DNA from: Incurvaria masculella
Taxonomy: Eukaryota; Arthropoda; Insecta; Lepidoptera; Incurvariidae
Reading direction: 5' to 3'
Assembly (NCBI GenBank): GCA_946894095.1
Contig: OX335653.1
Span: 7,259,001-7,323,000, forward strand
DNA: 64,000 nucleotides
The notes beneath the pieces were generated by a model, which searched no databases, had not been told where the DNA came from, and saw nothing but the letters and a program-made list of their open reading frames with translations. This document shows, piece after piece, positions 22,180 to 34,520 of this stretch; within the stretch, counting starts at the first letter, position 1; each line of letters starts with the position of its first letter. Both the position numbers and the translations under genes were made by a program.

Positions 22180-23590
22180 TGGTAATGGAAACGACTAAGA
22201 AACGCGTTTAATATATCCTTCTCAAACTGAATTGATCTACAAATTAATGGATAAAATTGAAATACATAATTATTTTTAAAAAGTCAAGAATTAAGAAGCC
22301 AAGTAGAAAGATGAGCGAATTGAAATTAATTTGTTGATGAAACCTTAAGTATGTTACGGCACACACTGGATGTCGTCTAAGAGTATAAAAATTACTTTTT
22401 ACCGTAAAAGCTTGGAGAAAGAGTTCGTTTTAAATTACCGAGTCCAATGTAATTAGTGAGGACTTTATAACTCTTCCACGCGTGTCGCTGGAAAATTCCT
22501 TGAAAATGAAATCTTGTAAAGTCTAAAAAAGTGAGGTAAAAAGAAATTTACCCGTTTTAATGAGACTTCAAGGTTGTTTTAAGTGTACAATAACGAGCAA
22601 TCGAGTCAAGAGGTAAGTAAAGTTTAGCTGAATTAAAATACTAGAGGCAGTGGATCTCTTTGTGAGGGAAGTTGTATACGAAACTCATATCACGGTAACT
22701 CTGCCAACTAACGTTTGTTGGATTAGTGGAAATTTAATCACAAATGTATCGCAGGTCGGCCGGAGGAGGCGCGGCAAATATGTGAGTGATTGTATTAGTA
22801 GAATTTCGCACAAAGTGCAAGTTATGTTCATCCGTTACCGTCACCCCTAATGCAATGAGTAGGAACACGTCATTCCTATTCCAGTGCAAACTTTTCCAAT
22901 CTAGAGAGCCGTACGTGTGTGTACCGCGGCGGTGGGCAATAGGAGCAACATGCCCATCAAGCCAAGACACGCTGGAGGTGGAAGATTTTAATCTTTTCAT
23001 GTGCCATATCAATGACTAATAAAGTTTTGTCAGAAGGTTACGCTACATCCGTAAATTCAATGCTGATTTGGTCTAGCTAAAGCGGTCTAGGGCGTATATG
23101 CTTCATGGCAGCGGTACACACTGGTGTTCCGCCGCCCCTCGTAATTCATTTTTAGCGACGCGGAACAAAGGAACCGCAGACGGATACGAACTTGTTGGCC
23201 TGCTAATTGGCCGGTATTAGATTTGGACCGACATTGAGAGCGATTCGGTTAAGGCACTCGTTAGAGCGGGTGGAAGGGTGGAGAGGGGAGGTGGGACAGA
23301 CGGTGCCCATGTAGGTCATGGGGGGAGCGACGGTGGCCGTCTCCCGTCTGCGTCAAAGCTACGAATAAATTTGTACCTAGAACATGTCCCGATGGGACGG
23401 CTCACTTTTATAACTGTGATTTAAATAGAAATTGAGCTTCATAAGAATGTTCACCCATTCTCATTATGTGCGTGTTATTTATATCTGTATACTCATTACA
23501 CTTAGAGCATACTGAAAGTTTTTGGATTCTGATAAATAAAACCAGATGTTATAATTGTAATACATTATTTTGTTTCAATGTATATGCATG
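22180..23590. other. unique DNA, GC-raised from about 22740 to 23390
   Basis: 22180-22640 is AT-rich. From 22740 the sequence is mixed, with gtcggccggaggaggcgcgg and, near 23260, a G-rich run gggtggaagggtggagaggg. Open frames here (22734-23012 minus, 22786-23019 plus) lie opposite each other and lack motifs. Possibly conserved non-coding DNA. Confidence 0.25.
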
Positions 23591-23600
23591 TACGATCTGC

Positions 23601-23800
23601 AGGTCTATTCCTGGCATTCAATAATCAAGAAATAGGAATTCTGAGTCTAGAAAACTGCTTTTATAGCGATTTTCAAAGCGAGTTTTTCGACTATGTTCCG
23701 GAATATTTTCGTCAGGAAAATCGCTTTGAAAACCGCTACGAAAGCGGTTTTTAGACTCAGGATTCCTGATTCCTGATTACTGAATGCCAGGAATAGACCT
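23601..23800. mobile_element. 200-bp foldback MITE, family F1, copy 1
   Basis: Begins aggtctattcctggcattca and ends with the exact reverse complement, tgaatgccaggaatagacct. Inner parts also pair: atagcgattttcaaagcg with aaaatcgctttgaaaacc, and gaattctgagtcta with tagactcaggattcc. The arms are about 90 bp. The 3' flank ctgaactcat also follows the relative at 26161-26389, so the true end may lie about ten bases further. No clear target duplication. Confidence 0.82.
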
Positions 23801-23984
23801 GCTGAACTCATTTGTGTATAGTTTTTAGCGAACGCATCCTATTGCGAACGCTTCCGTATAGGGTTCTCATCGATTGGTCAAAGTATACATGTTGTTGAGT
23901 GGTTTAGTTTATGTAGTACAAAAAAAACTTCACGCTATTACCGACCCATACGGATGAAACTTTGTGGCTAACTTCATATACCAA

Positions 23985-24350
23985 AAAACCGGCCAAGTGC
24001 GAGTTGGATTCGCACACAAAGGGTTCTGTACCATCAACACCAAAAATCAGGTTGTTTTAAATTAGATTAGTTTGTTTGTATGGTAAATTAAAGGGGCCCC
24101 CCTTAATTTTTATTATTTCTTAATTTTAACTATTTGTTGTTATAGCGGCAAAATAAATATACACTGTGTAAACATTTCAGCTGCCTACTTATTACGGTTC
24201 ATGAGATACAGTCCTGTGACAGACGGACGGACGGACGAACGGACGGACGGACGGACGCACGGACGGTCGAACGGACGGACGGACGGAAGGACGGACAGCA
24301 GAGGCTTAGTAATAGGGTTCCGTTATCACCCTTTTGTACGGAACCCTAAA
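23985..24350. repeat. dispersed repeat with internal (GGAC)n, copy 1
   Basis: Starts aaaaccggccaagtgcgag and ends tacggaaccctaaa; gggttctgta near the left end pairs with tacggaaccc near the right. It holds an impure GGAC tract at about 24217-24294. A second copy at 50937-51271 lies inside a MITE, which defines its boundaries. This repeat type is widespread in Lepidoptera; its transposition class is not clear from the sequence. The frame at 24201-24413 comes from the GGAC tract. Confidence 0.85.
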
Positions 24351-24439
24351 ATCCACAGAATAATAATAGCGATGTTCGCCTCTCTATTTTTGCTCACGTG
24401 TCATAGTAAGTAAGACGTTATAAAGTGTAACTTATATTT

Positions 24440-25377
24440 TTTATAATAAGGCGTTTAAAGACCTACCATGAGTTTAATATTATTCTACAGTCCATACTAC
24501 ATTTTTCAAACCGCAAAAGGGTGTAGCATCCAAGAGCTACATACGAGCCCTCACAATAATTAAATTTTACGCATTAACCGCCGTTTGCGGGATAGTACAT
24601 CTCTAAGCTAATTGTTAATTCTTGGAAACAGAAAACAGTCGCAAGGTGCAAGGTCCGGAATACGCATTATCCGGACCTTGTCAGAATGTCCGGACGCGTT
24701 ATCGTGGTGAAGGAAGATATTGCTTCGAGGAGTTCGAGGAACATTTTTCAACACTCTGGGCAGCCCACGTGTTTACATATCAATACTGTTGCGTAATGTC
24801 CTGATTTGTCATAAAACAAAGCATTTTCGACCGACCTTTTCTTAACTCTCAAAAACAAATATTTAAAAGGAAAGACTCATTCTGCCCATTGTTTTTTTTT
24901 CTTTTCGGTTCGGGTACACCCAGGTCACATACAGTCAACGATTGCTTTCATAAAAGGTTGTTATCATTTTACGGCACAACTGCAATGACGGCTGTCGTTT
25001 TAAGTCTTCCGTCAAGTCATGCGGTATTCGGCAAGTTCCGAGCTTCCGTGTAAAATCTTATGAACTTGATTCCAATGCCTAAAACATTACGAATTTGGTG
25101 ACAAGTATTTTTTTTTCAATCTAAATTAGATGTCGTACAGAATCAATATAAGAATTTGTAACTGCAGTCTCTGGTTGACCTTAAAAGAACGTGATAATGA
25201 TTACGTGCTTGGAAATGATTACGTCCACATCTAAACTCACCGAACCACGAATACACAGAGCTACGAGATAGGGCTTCAACACCAAATGCAGGTTTCTGGC
25301 AACCTTCTAATTGACTAAAGCCACAGCGAAAATCGTAAAAAAATCATATAGCGAAAATGTTCTCTAGTTGAATCCAT
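24440..25377 (-). pseudogene. mariner transposase relic, second family
   Basis: On the minus strand a degraded mariner gene starts at an ATG at 25375-25377 (MDSTREHFRYMIF, then YDFRCGLSQ after a frame change), continues with a helix-turn-helix region (FGVEALSRSSVYSWFGEF, RPETAVTNSYIDSVRHLI), and ends with the catalytic region FLHHDNASGH (second Asp) and IPDLAPCDCFLFPRI (third Asp). The spacing between these two motifs is shorter than in intact members, so residues are deleted. Many stops and frame changes are present. The CDCFLF ending and N-terminus differ from the mariner at 1-2640, so it is a separate family. Confidence 0.85.
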
Positions 25378-26160
25378 TGAAATGCCGACACACAATTTTC
25401 AATATGACGCTCCGATGAAAAACTAACCAATTAAAAATGTTCTCAGAGACTTCTATTTTCAAATTCAAGGTGCCTAATTGTTTTTTCTTCTTTCATTGTA
25501 AGTGGCCAGTTCTAGAAATACCGAATTGATAAATGTTGCATTAAAATACAAGAAAATCAGTAACAATCGTTAATTAATTTTCCCGTCCTTCAGTTGCGTG
25601 AGGAGTGTATGCTGTATCCCACTTAGATATGCAAGTAATCCTGAATCAATAAGTATAATGAATGCTTTACGGTCAAGGATTTATTGTGAGGAAATTCCGC
25701 TCCGCCGCAATGGGCTCGCTACTTATTACGGGGTTGTCTTTAGTCAACCCCTGACATCGTCAATGATGTAATTGATGGAGCATTATTATTTTTAGTTGTC
25801 CATTATTGGAATTTTAAGTTTAATGTAACATCGACGGTCATACAAGTTCACTTGTTAATATTTTTATGCATATAATGGCATAAGTAGGTCTGATCTCATG
25901 CAACTTATCTAAAGAACTATTAATTCTGTGTTTAAGGGCTAGTATTACTTTAAAAAGCTTCAAATCTCCATTTATTAAGTTTAATTTGGTTGCTTACATT
26001 CGTAGGAGGCAAAATTAAACAACATTTACGGAAAATATATTCAAATTTGCACCTCTCCAAAACAATTGACTCAAACATTAGGTACAATAAAGTAAATAAA
26101 CTCGGGAAGCAGTGAAATTGAAGCAGAGCGGCACCTCTCAGCGGATTACAAGCAGCCTTT
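25378..26160. other. AT-rich stretch, 5' flank of the mariner relic
   Basis: The first few dozen bases may be mariner 5' untranslated sequence; no terminal inverted repeat could be paired. The rest holds nothing I can support. The frame at 25950-26237 (minus) lacks motifs and overlaps the next MITE. Confidence 0.3.
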
Positions 26161-26389
26161 AGGCCTATTCTTTTAATTCCGTGTTCAGCAATCAAAACAA
26201 TTTCAGTCGTAAAAACGGCTTTTATAGCCGTTGACAAAAGTGAGATTCTTGAAGAAAAGATTCCGAAGCACGGAATTTCGTTGAATAAAAGTTTAACGTC
26301 GAGAAAATCGCTATGACCACCGCTACAAAAGCGGTTTCCTCGACTGAAATATTCCTGATTCCTGAGCTCGGAATTCCAAGAATAGGCTT
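26161..26389. mobile_element. foldback MITE, family F1, copy 2
   Basis: Ends are aggcctattc and, in reverse complement, taagcctattcttggaattc. Inner arms gtcgagaaaatcgc, accgctacaaaagcggt and cggcttttatagccg match equivalents in 23601-23800. Diverged more than copy 1. The 3' side is followed by ctgaactcat as in copy 1. Confidence 0.72.
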
Positions 26390-26394
26390 ACTGA

Positions 26395-27180
26395 ACTCAT
26401 ACTATGGGCGGGCGGGGGCTGCGGCGGTGTTCGAGACGTGAATACTGTTGTTTGTGAATTTCATCACACAATATGATAGCGAATAATAAAATGCGTTGTG
26501 AGCTCTCCAGGAGGAAAGGACTGGAGAGATGTCGCTTAAATTTACAGTCACAAAATAAAAAAAAATGGTGCAACGTCTGTTCGTCTTTCTGTCCTTTTAC
26601 CTGTGTACCTGTCCGGTTACACCTTTGGGATGAACAGTGGAAATAAATATGAGAAAAGTTGAGGATGAAATGACATTGTTTGGTCAGACTTACGCCCGTC
26701 TCAAAGTTACTTTTCAGTTACACCATGTAAATATGAAATGTAACCAAAAGTAACTTATCGGATTTCAGATAACTGGAGGTGTTGAAAACAGGGGCTTTTT
26801 CTTTACCTTTAAGAGGATACAATTAATTAGATTATAAATAAATAAATACTATGTGGACCCGACAAGTAAACCGCTGTAATTCTAATTAAGGAATGCGCAT
26901 TCTAAATACATTATTGATTTAAATAAAAAACGAATATTGGAATAAACAAATATAATGTAATATGCAAACATGAAAATGTCCTAATTTCCACTGCATAGAG
27001 GTTTCAATATCCAAAGCTCCACGTAGACCCGTAAAGAAAGGTAGGTAACGCGCTCGGAAACGTAGGCGGGCGACAGTGGGAAAGCGCCGGGGTGTGAGGG
27101 GGTGGTGGGGGGTGGTGGGGGTGGGGGGGGGACGCCACTCACTCATGGCAAAATATTAACTCGCGAGGGAAGCTTTTGCT
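26395..27180. other. unique DNA with a G-rich block at 27060-27135
   Basis: Near 27090-27130 the plus strand is almost only G and T (gggtggtggggggtggtggg), which can form G-quadruplex-type structure. The frame at 26919-27146 (minus) reads Pro/Thr through it and is not a gene. 26820-26850 has an AT microsatellite. Confidence 0.35.
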
Positions 27181-29180
27181 CAAAGCTTATAACGTGTTTT
27201 CACGCGTACTGCAGCACACCCCGCTCCTACAACCCGCCTAGTTCTTGTTGACCCGTCCTTTTAAAAATCTCACACACTCAGAATCCCCGTTGATTTACTG
27301 ACTTCATTATGACCGGATAGTGAGCAAGACATAAGAGATTTATTTATAGGACCTCAGATTTTTAGAAAAATAGAGGAACATAAATATATGTCATCCGAGA
27401 TGCCAGAAAATATAGTTCTTCATTTGAGATCACGATATGTTTTATGTTTACTTACCAAGAGATTTCAACGTTATTTCCAATACCTTTATTGCTTCTATAT
27501 AGTATAGTCTAGAATTCATAGTGATTATGAAAATCCAAACCGATCAAAAAACTATGACAAAGTACGCAACTGCACAAATCAAAATATTATGTATCATCAA
27601 GATTGTTGCGCAATGAAATATATTCGACACAATATATTACAACTTACTTATTTTTTAATTACGTAACGTTTAATTTACTGTACTTTACAGTGTACGTGGA
27701 GATCAATTATCTCAGTGGCTCGGAACATAAAATCAAAACTAAACAATAAAAAACCATACTTTCAAAACATATTCAGATACAAGACATGAAGCAGAAGTCA
27801 AGCAAGAATTTTGAATTTTTTTATAAATATTCTACGAGATTAAGAAATATTTTAGTGTGGAGCGCACAACATATACGGTTAATACCAATATTAAAATCAA
27901 ATTTAACCACGTGTAGCGGTCAAAAGGCAATTGGCGTGCATATCTCCGGTTGGTGTTGATCGTTATTAATTACAATGGTACCTGTTGCGACTAAAATATA
28001 AGTTTATTTTTCACGGTTTTGAATCTGAAATATTAAATTTAAGAAAAAGGACGTCAAGCAAGATGTCCTATGGTCCTACTTCTTCGCCGCCGATTTCTTA
28101 GACATCGCGCGGGTCGGACGCTACAAGGCTTCTAAGCAGACGTGCCGTGGTCCCCACTTTACTCTAATATGGCGGTTGGTTAAATACAGATTGCATTCTG
28201 GCCCAACGCATAAAATTCATTCAACACGTGCACATTATGTTTGTAATTAAAAAACATATTTACCTGTTATGAACATGGCAGGCCAAGTGCAAAATAAATT
28301 AAAAACTTGTTAACCTAATCGTCAGGTTTGAGTAGACGTGGTGTAGTGAGAGCTTCGCGGATATTAACAGACGTCAGTTAGTGGTATATGTATGTTCAAC
28401 AGCGGATAATCGACTAGTATTTGGGTATGGCGTCATTTGCCAGTTGTGCATGCCTATATTCGCTTCCCCGGATTTTCTGACTGCGGTTTGGTTATGGTTG
28501 GTATCAGAATCTTTCCAACAGGTGATTGTGCACTCCAGCCTTTGCGAATAGAATGAAAAAAAATATCTTCATTCTCAACAACCCCAAACATAATGTCGTT
28601 CGAATATGTTGTTGTCCATAAAACGTCACTTAACTGTATCCAATTTAGAGAAATGTTATGGACTGAGAGAATTTTTCAAATACTCCACAAAACCGCGTCG
28701 CACTTTTACAGTACCTTAAAACAAGGCGCATAAAGCCGAAACGCGCCCCGTAAAGAGGTAAATGCGAAAGAATGCACCCGCTTTATGTTTGTGTGCGGCC
28801 TCAAGTTTAGTTCGACAGATATAATTAAAAGTTTTTACGATCGAGGCAACGAGAAACGGCGGTGTAAGGATGTGGGAAGGAAATTCTGGAGTTATGGAAA
28901 CGCGATGAATATGGGCTTGATGCTATAAAAGCTGGAGCCGGCCAGGCGAAACCGTCTGGGAAGTTAATAAAATCAGACGTGAGGCTTCCCTACCAGTGGC
29001 GATACGTGTTCGCAAAGTAAAACGGAATTGAACTTAAAGAAATAGTAAATTCGTCTCAATACATTTTTAAAAGGCATGTAAAAAACGTATGTTCATAGCG
29101 TACTAGAGCAGTGCATATAAGCGAAATGTAAAAAAATATGTCTATTCATCAAACATATATTTATTTTAGGTGATTAGATT
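27181..29180. other. unique DNA with no recognisable repeat
   Basis: Two kilobases without a match elsewhere in the window and without coding motif. 28080-28160 and 28700-28980 are GC-raised and low in simple repeats; they are candidates for conserved non-coding DNA only. Confidence 0.25.
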
Positions 29181-29194
29181 TTATTTTTTATTAT

Positions 29195-30262
29195 TAGTAA
29201 CATTGCGACCAAAACTCACCCACTGATTGAGGTAACTTGAAATGCCAGGCCTTGAGGCCAGAGGTGCCCACGATACCCATGGGCCTTCGAACTTACACGG
29301 GAGCTGCGAAATGTTTAAAGAACTAGCTGCCTGTTCCGCGTTGAACGGTGGTATAAATTGGATAGAGGGACTTTCAGATCCGAAGAGCATTCTCCATGGT
29401 TAAGACGATATAATACAGCGACAGACCTTGTAGGGTCTCTCGTTGTATTCGGATCCCCGTATACTGTATTCGGTCATTGCCATTGAGAGTTGGAGGTCTC
29501 TTAATTCAGGCATAGCTCGGAGTCATCGACAAGACGCACGACATGTCGCTGTCCAGGGAGCTTACCAGATACTTAGCTGAGCCGTCCTACAATGCGAATA
29601 ATACTGTTCGCAAAACCTTATCTGCTCCTCTGGTTTTGGTCGTTAAATACTGACGCACCCTATTCAGAACTCCCATCTTTTATGAGGCGACCTTGGCTTA
29701 ATCCTCGATATGGCATCCAAAATTAAGGTCATGCGTCAGGTTGACACTAAGAATTCCTATATGGTCGTTAATGCGCAGTGTTGTACCAGTGTTGACGGAG
29801 CTACACTGAACGGCGTCCGCTTCACACTGAATACGCACGCCTGTGTCATGCTTGCGTTAAACTCTCCGAGTTTCTGGATACCCCTGCCGTAAACTTTTTC
29901 CAGGGTCTCTTCCAGTTTAATAACGAGGCATCGCCTCCTCAATTTCAGCCCGTCTTGCCAGTCCAGTGACTGGCTAACTAGTGTGCTGTTATCTGCGTTA
30001 CAATCAATGTCTCCCAAGTGGAGCAGATCATTGATGCAGCAGTAAAATGGTTGGTGACAGCACAAAGCCCTGCTGTACGCCTGCGTTCACGAGCAACAAC
30101 CGTCAACTAAGACAGAAAGTCGGCGATTCAGGCATACAGGTTGGGTGGAAGCGTGCCTTATGCCAGGCCTGGTCAAATGATTGGTTTACATTGAAGATTA
30201 GGAAGTCAGGCATTTTTCACGCAATGTATTGCCATCGGTAAGTATTGGATTGGCGACTAAAG
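29195..30262 (-). pseudogene. Jockey-like non-LTR retrotransposon RT, C-terminal half, relic
   Basis: Minus-strand frames give, in order, FDQAWHKARF (30160 region), CINDLLHLGDIDCNADNSTLV (29999-29988 holds NADN where an active RT has YADD), SLDWQDGLKL, GEFNASMTQACVFSVKRTPFSV, a VNLTHDLNFGCHIED segment, GVLNRVRQYL, and the C-terminal YHGECSSDLKVPLSN and LKAWHFKLPQSV. This is the palm-to-thumb and C-terminal order of Jockey/CR1-group RTs. The YADD loss, stops and frame changes make it dead. A fragment of the same family lies at 58983-59115 on the plus strand. Confidence 0.85.
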
Positions 30263-30284
30263 CTCATTGTCAGTCTCGATGCCT

Positions 30285-30632
30285 TGTGGTTCAATAAGCT
30301 GGGTGAGCACCTCTGAGCGCGGTTGGGTTCTGGATGGGTGACCATTTTCAACCGTTGAGGCTGACCGCGGTTCGGATTCCACGTCAAACGTTAGGTCTCC
30401 TTCCCTACTTACTAGTTGGTAGGTTTAATCCCGTCCCGGGTTGGCAATATCGCATTGAATGAACAATGGTCGAAGCGGCTATGAAAATTGTCCGTGTTTT
30501 TTTTCCATAAAGTTCAATGTAGGCGAGCAATATATGGAAGGTCCTGGCATGGCACCTAGTTCCCATGTGGTGTGTTAGGCTAATATATGACGTTCAGTTT
30601 GGTACTAGCCATCCATGTCCAGTTACATAAAA
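30285..30632 (+). mobile_element. SINE with 5S-rRNA-like head
   Basis: The body from cggttcggattccacgtc to ccatccatgtccagttacat is the same as in the tRNA-headed SINEs, but the 5' part is different: 30315-30343 contains gcgcggttgggttctggatg followed by ggtgacc, and its TGGATGGGTGACC equals the box C region of insect 5S rRNA genes. The same head occurs at 48485-48513. The right end is marked by an A-rich tail near 30632. Confidence 0.75.
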
Positions 30633-30639
30633 TCTTTAT

Positions 30640-31620
30640 TACGAAAGCGTAGTCACGTTTCATTGGTAATACGGTCATGGTAGTGCCGGCCATTCAGTTC
30701 GCTTATGAAATCGGGACGCGCACAATTGAATATTCGTTGCATTAAATGGTGTCCTGTGCAAAGCGAACATGTAAGGACGGGAGTAGCAACTGAAATTCGT
30801 TTGCTTGGGTGCGGCGTATCCACTTCTACATCCAATGGCTGCAGCGCCGGCGAGAACGTTCGCTTACGAATTTGCTTGTTACTGTTTCGCTCGAGTTGCC
30901 ACGACACGTAAGAACACGTAAGATCTTCGCAGGACCCTGGAAACATATTCTTCACCTTACTGGCAGCAAAAATACTTGTCGTTTTAGTGCACGCATAACT
31001 TTAGATTACACTTGCAGTAGTGCCCCTGTCTGGTCGGGTTGGTACGTAAGTACCGATTCGGGTTAATTTCCCCGCGCCGCTGAGCGCAACCGTAATGAAA
31101 GGCGGTTAGTTACGTCATAAAGGATATGACAAATAATGCAGTCCGCATAGAGCGCTTCGTTGAAAATGTTCCCCGGGTTTAGAGTTTAGTGTCTCCTCAA
31201 CACGGAATGGCCGCGCCCGTAACTCGAGGGCAGTTTGGCCGACAAAGCTGGGGCGGGCGGGAGAACCGCCTTGGTACAGACGTCGTGGGCGTCCAAGTTA
31301 ACTAATGTCTTAGTAATAAATATGGCTTTTTTTAGTAAACGGTGGAAGGCAGGTTGGAGAACTACTGATTTCGGTTCTGTCGTTCTGCACAAATCAGAAA
31401 ATAGAACGTATTCATTGCGTCTGAAATTTAACGACCAAATCATTTTGAATGTAGTGGTATTCATTTGATAGAGTCTATTTGATTTGTCAGTTACATGGGT
31501 AAGTAGCAAGGTAAATAAAAAACAAAACACATCGACACTCAAACAATTTTAATATAACATGAGAAACAATCAAACACTTCACAAGTACTTTCTGCTATTG
31601 GTACGATTTTTTATTTCTTC
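30640..31620. other. unique DNA, partly GC-raised
   Basis: Frames at 30653-30955 (minus), 30705-30911 and 30809-31066 (plus), and 31186-31542 (minus) overlap each other on opposite strands, with no domain. No repeat match. Possibly conserved non-coding DNA. Confidence 0.25.
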
Positions 31621-31633
31621 TATTACACATATT

Positions 31634-32165
31634 TCAAATTCAAATTCAAATTCAAAAAACTTTAATACAATTATAAGAAAAAGAGTAAGTACACCTTTAA
31701 TTACAATTCTTAGCGATCTAAAATTCGTTTCTTAACCGTCGCACTAGGCTTAGCCTGTATTGCGATGGCTAGGTTTTTTTAACGCAGGTTCTTTTAATTA
31801 CTTATGATCGATACTCTTAAGTACTTTATTAATAAGTAATAAAGTGATATTAATGACTTAACATATTACACACATACAAGCACTACATAAAATGTATCTA
31901 AATTAAAATGTTTGTTAATAATTTTTCACATTCCAATCGACCTAATTCTATGAAATACTTCTGAAGATTCTTTTTAAATGCTTTTTTACTTAAATTTAAA
32001 CTAGGTTTTATTATATCTGTAATATTGTTAAATAACCTCGGCCCCAAAAATGAATGAAATCTTTGCCCAAAAGCAGTGTTTGTTGGTGTTGTGCACAAGT
32101 TTAAATTCTGTCTGTGTCTCGTGGTATAAGTGTAAGTGGCATGTACCTGAAGATGTGTGTGTGTA
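31634..32165 (-). pseudogene. CR1-type non-LTR retrotransposon, 3' end
   Basis: On the minus strand, frame 31898-32098 and its upstream extension encode YTTRHRQNLNL, FHSFLGPRLFNNI and KAFKKNLQKYFI, the C-terminal tail typical of CR1-group RT proteins (tyrosine/arginine-rich lead, then GP.LFN.I). A short 3' untranslated region follows and ends at the minus-strand repeat ttgaatttgaatttgaa (31634-31660 on plus as ttcaaattcaaattcaaa), a known type of CR1 3' tail. The element is strongly 5'-truncated, which is normal for this class. A similar TTGAATTTGAATTTGAA end occurs at 37600-37617 on the plus strand. Confidence 0.78.
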
Positions 32166-32395
32166 TATTTACTGACTTATTTAACAGACTCCAAAAATAT
32201 TAATGTCAATATTAGGAAGTAAATCTTAGGAAGTTTCTGCAATCCTCCACGTAATTCCAGCATGGCAGGTTCATACGATTTATAAAGATACATTCCTCGT
32301 TGACTCTAGGAGGGTTGATCGGACGCAAAGCAGGGTAGCATTTTGAGTGCGGAGTAGTATGATTTAAGCACTTTAATTAAAAATGTATAATTTAA

Positions 32396-32937
32396 GGTGG
32401 CCCAACCCGGCGGCCTCAACTCATTTGCGGGCACGGTACAAAACCGTGCTGTTGCGCTCTGGGACCTTCTCTGTTTCTTAGAATAAGACAGGCTCCGTAA
32501 GGAGGAAGATGCAACCTGTCCACAAAAAAGATAATGTGCATAGTGTATGATTTGGTAAGATTTACGAAAATTTTAATTTCAAAACGACTTATAGCTAAAA
32601 GTAAACCACGACCGCTGTAGTCAAAAATATTACAAAAACCAAATAGAATCTAAATCTTGATTAAATAAGCTATGTCTGATGACTAATCTTTTTAAGATGT
32701 TCTTACTTTATCATTGCGTAATCCACCTCCAAAGTTATTGTATAAAACGCGCGAAAAATCCGAACTTTCGGACGTTATAACTTGGAAACCAAACACATTT
32801 TTACAATGCCAATGGTCATCAGACATCTAGTTCAATCAAATAAAGCTATTTTGAGCAAAATTTTGGATCTCTGACAAGAAATATAGGCGTGATCTTCTTT
32901 CCCCTTTTGTATGGGGAGATGAGCGGGTTGGGCCACC
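32396..32937. mobile_element. 542-bp MITE with TTAA target duplication, copy B
   Basis: Flanked by TTAA at 32392-32395 and 32938-32941. The ends are GGTGGCCCAACCCGG and, in reverse complement, GGTGGCCCAACCCGC, giving a 14-bp perfect terminal repeat. Same length and orientation as the copy at 4973-5514, with scattered substitutions. Encodes no protein. Confidence 0.9.
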
Positions 32938-32941
32938 TTAA

Positions 32942-33700
32942 TAAAACAAATTAGACACGGAGATCGACCACCGTGCGTAATTTTTTTCTGATATTGCTTG
33001 CATATATTATAATTATTATTGGTCTGAAATATTTAGGCGAAAGGTGGCGTAGCACTGCTACGGCGTAGCACCATGGAGGTGAGCCTCTATGCGTAGCACA
33101 GGATTAATACCACCGCTACGGCACGCGATGCGGAGGCGGCTTTCGCCCGCGCCTCGACGCCACCGTACAGACTCTAAAAAACACCAGTAAAATATCTGTA
33201 TATATATATATAAATAAATATGTATGCAAGTATCTACCACCAATAGAACGTGGGGTGCTCAACGCCAACTATTTGCACTCCTTACTTATAATCGTTTGTA
33301 TCCCACGTGTTTCGTTTTCGAGAAATTACTATCTCATGTCAAGTACCAAGCCTATAAGGAAATTAGTTAAAAATCGATAAAAATTTTGTACTGTATAGAC
33401 AATTGAAGAAATATCTAAACAGGCAGACAAGAAAGCAAGTTAAGAGAAACGTGTTAAGACCCGATCAATTTTCTAATTAAATATAAAGGATACTGTATTA
33501 TGTTATAGCTTGGCGTGTAGGGTATTTCAAGATATAAAGAGTTTATGTCTCAAAGGCAACGTGAAAATGTATTATTGCCTATTAATATTTTTTAATCTGA
33601 ATGTATTTCTTATAAGCTGTTAAGTTTTGTATGCAAAAATATCAAATATGAAAAACGTGCAAATGAAATGAGATGATAAAGTCCGTCCCTGCACCTCAAT
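32942..33700. other. unique DNA, no supported feature
   Basis: A patch at 33040-33180 with ggtggcgtagcactgctacg and cgtagcaccatgg shows short imperfect internal repeats of gtagcac. The rest is AT-rich. No coding motif. Confidence 0.3.
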
Positions 33701-33714
33701 GAAATACCTACAAA

Positions 33715-34520
33715 GGGCGTATCGAGAAGTGATCGATCCACTCACCGCACCGCCCGCACCTCACTGAGCCGCCTACGTTGCCGCATAACCCGTAATTACC
33801 AGTCAATTATGCATTACATTGATTTTTACACAAATTGCAACCCATAATTAGCATGGAACTCCCTAGACGGACGGTTAATCAATGTTTAGAGACTACATTT
33901 ATAGCAAGATCGGGTGCATGAAGCAGCTGGAATAAAGTTAGGTTCTCTTCTTGGTATTTACTGTAGATGCAGATTATAAACCAATATAGTCTATGCATGG
34001 CAAATTTTTCCAAAATTAATGCAGCTCTGCCAAATAGTGCTGAAATGTTTGCGAGCCGGCATCATAGTGCTGCGGTTTGGAATGTCTGCCTACCCCTGCG
34101 CCGTGGCCGCTTTCGCTGTAAAGGCTAATGCACGTCGTTTAAGAATAAATAATGCGTCAGCGTATACGCTATAATCCAATAGAAGGTCGCTCGCTCGACG
34201 CGCTCGCACCATTCGCTAAATTAAAGTTTTAGGTCCGCCATCATCATTTCATAAATAATTTCCTTTCGAAAATCAGCTGCAAATGCGCCCGCCAAATCAA
34301 CGAACACCGCAACGTATGCGCCGATAAAACGCGGCTAATTGACGCGCAGCGCAGGCACTGATGACGAGTTACCGGCCTTTCATTTAACATTTGCTAATGT
34401 CTCAATTCGGTTCGGAATGAACTGAATGTTAAGTAACGAATTGCGTTGTGTGTGCACGCAGAACAACAACGCGCCATACACCGCCGCCTACTCGATACCA
34501 AAACGAGTTTGTGCATTGTT
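33715..34520. promoter_or_regulatory. candidate enhancer block with clustered homeodomain cores
   Basis: About 800 bp free of any repeat seen in the window, of mixed base composition. Between 33790 and 33885 there are at least six ATTA/TAAT or ATTGAT/ATCAAT cores (gtaattacc, tcaattatgc, gcattaca, cattgatt, cataattagc, gttaatcaat). More follow in 34120-34420 (ggctaattgac, gctaatgtc, ataatccaat), with an E-box CAGCTG near 34275. This resembles arthropod developmental enhancers, but core sites are short and AT-rich DNA contains many by chance. Confidence 0.3.

Noticed and set aside
24201..24413. Frame with repeated TDGR/DERT motif as an antifreeze- or silk-like protein
   Set aside because: Translation of the GGAC microsatellite inside a dispersed repeat; the same applies to 50997-51227.
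30315..30343. Possible 5S rRNA gene
   Set aside because: Only the box C region fits; the rest of a 120-base 5S gene and its T-run are missing and the segment is fused to a SINE body.
31898..32098. 66-codon minus frame as a small host gene
   Set aside because: It is the C-terminal tail of a CR1-type RT followed by the TTGAA-type 3' tail.
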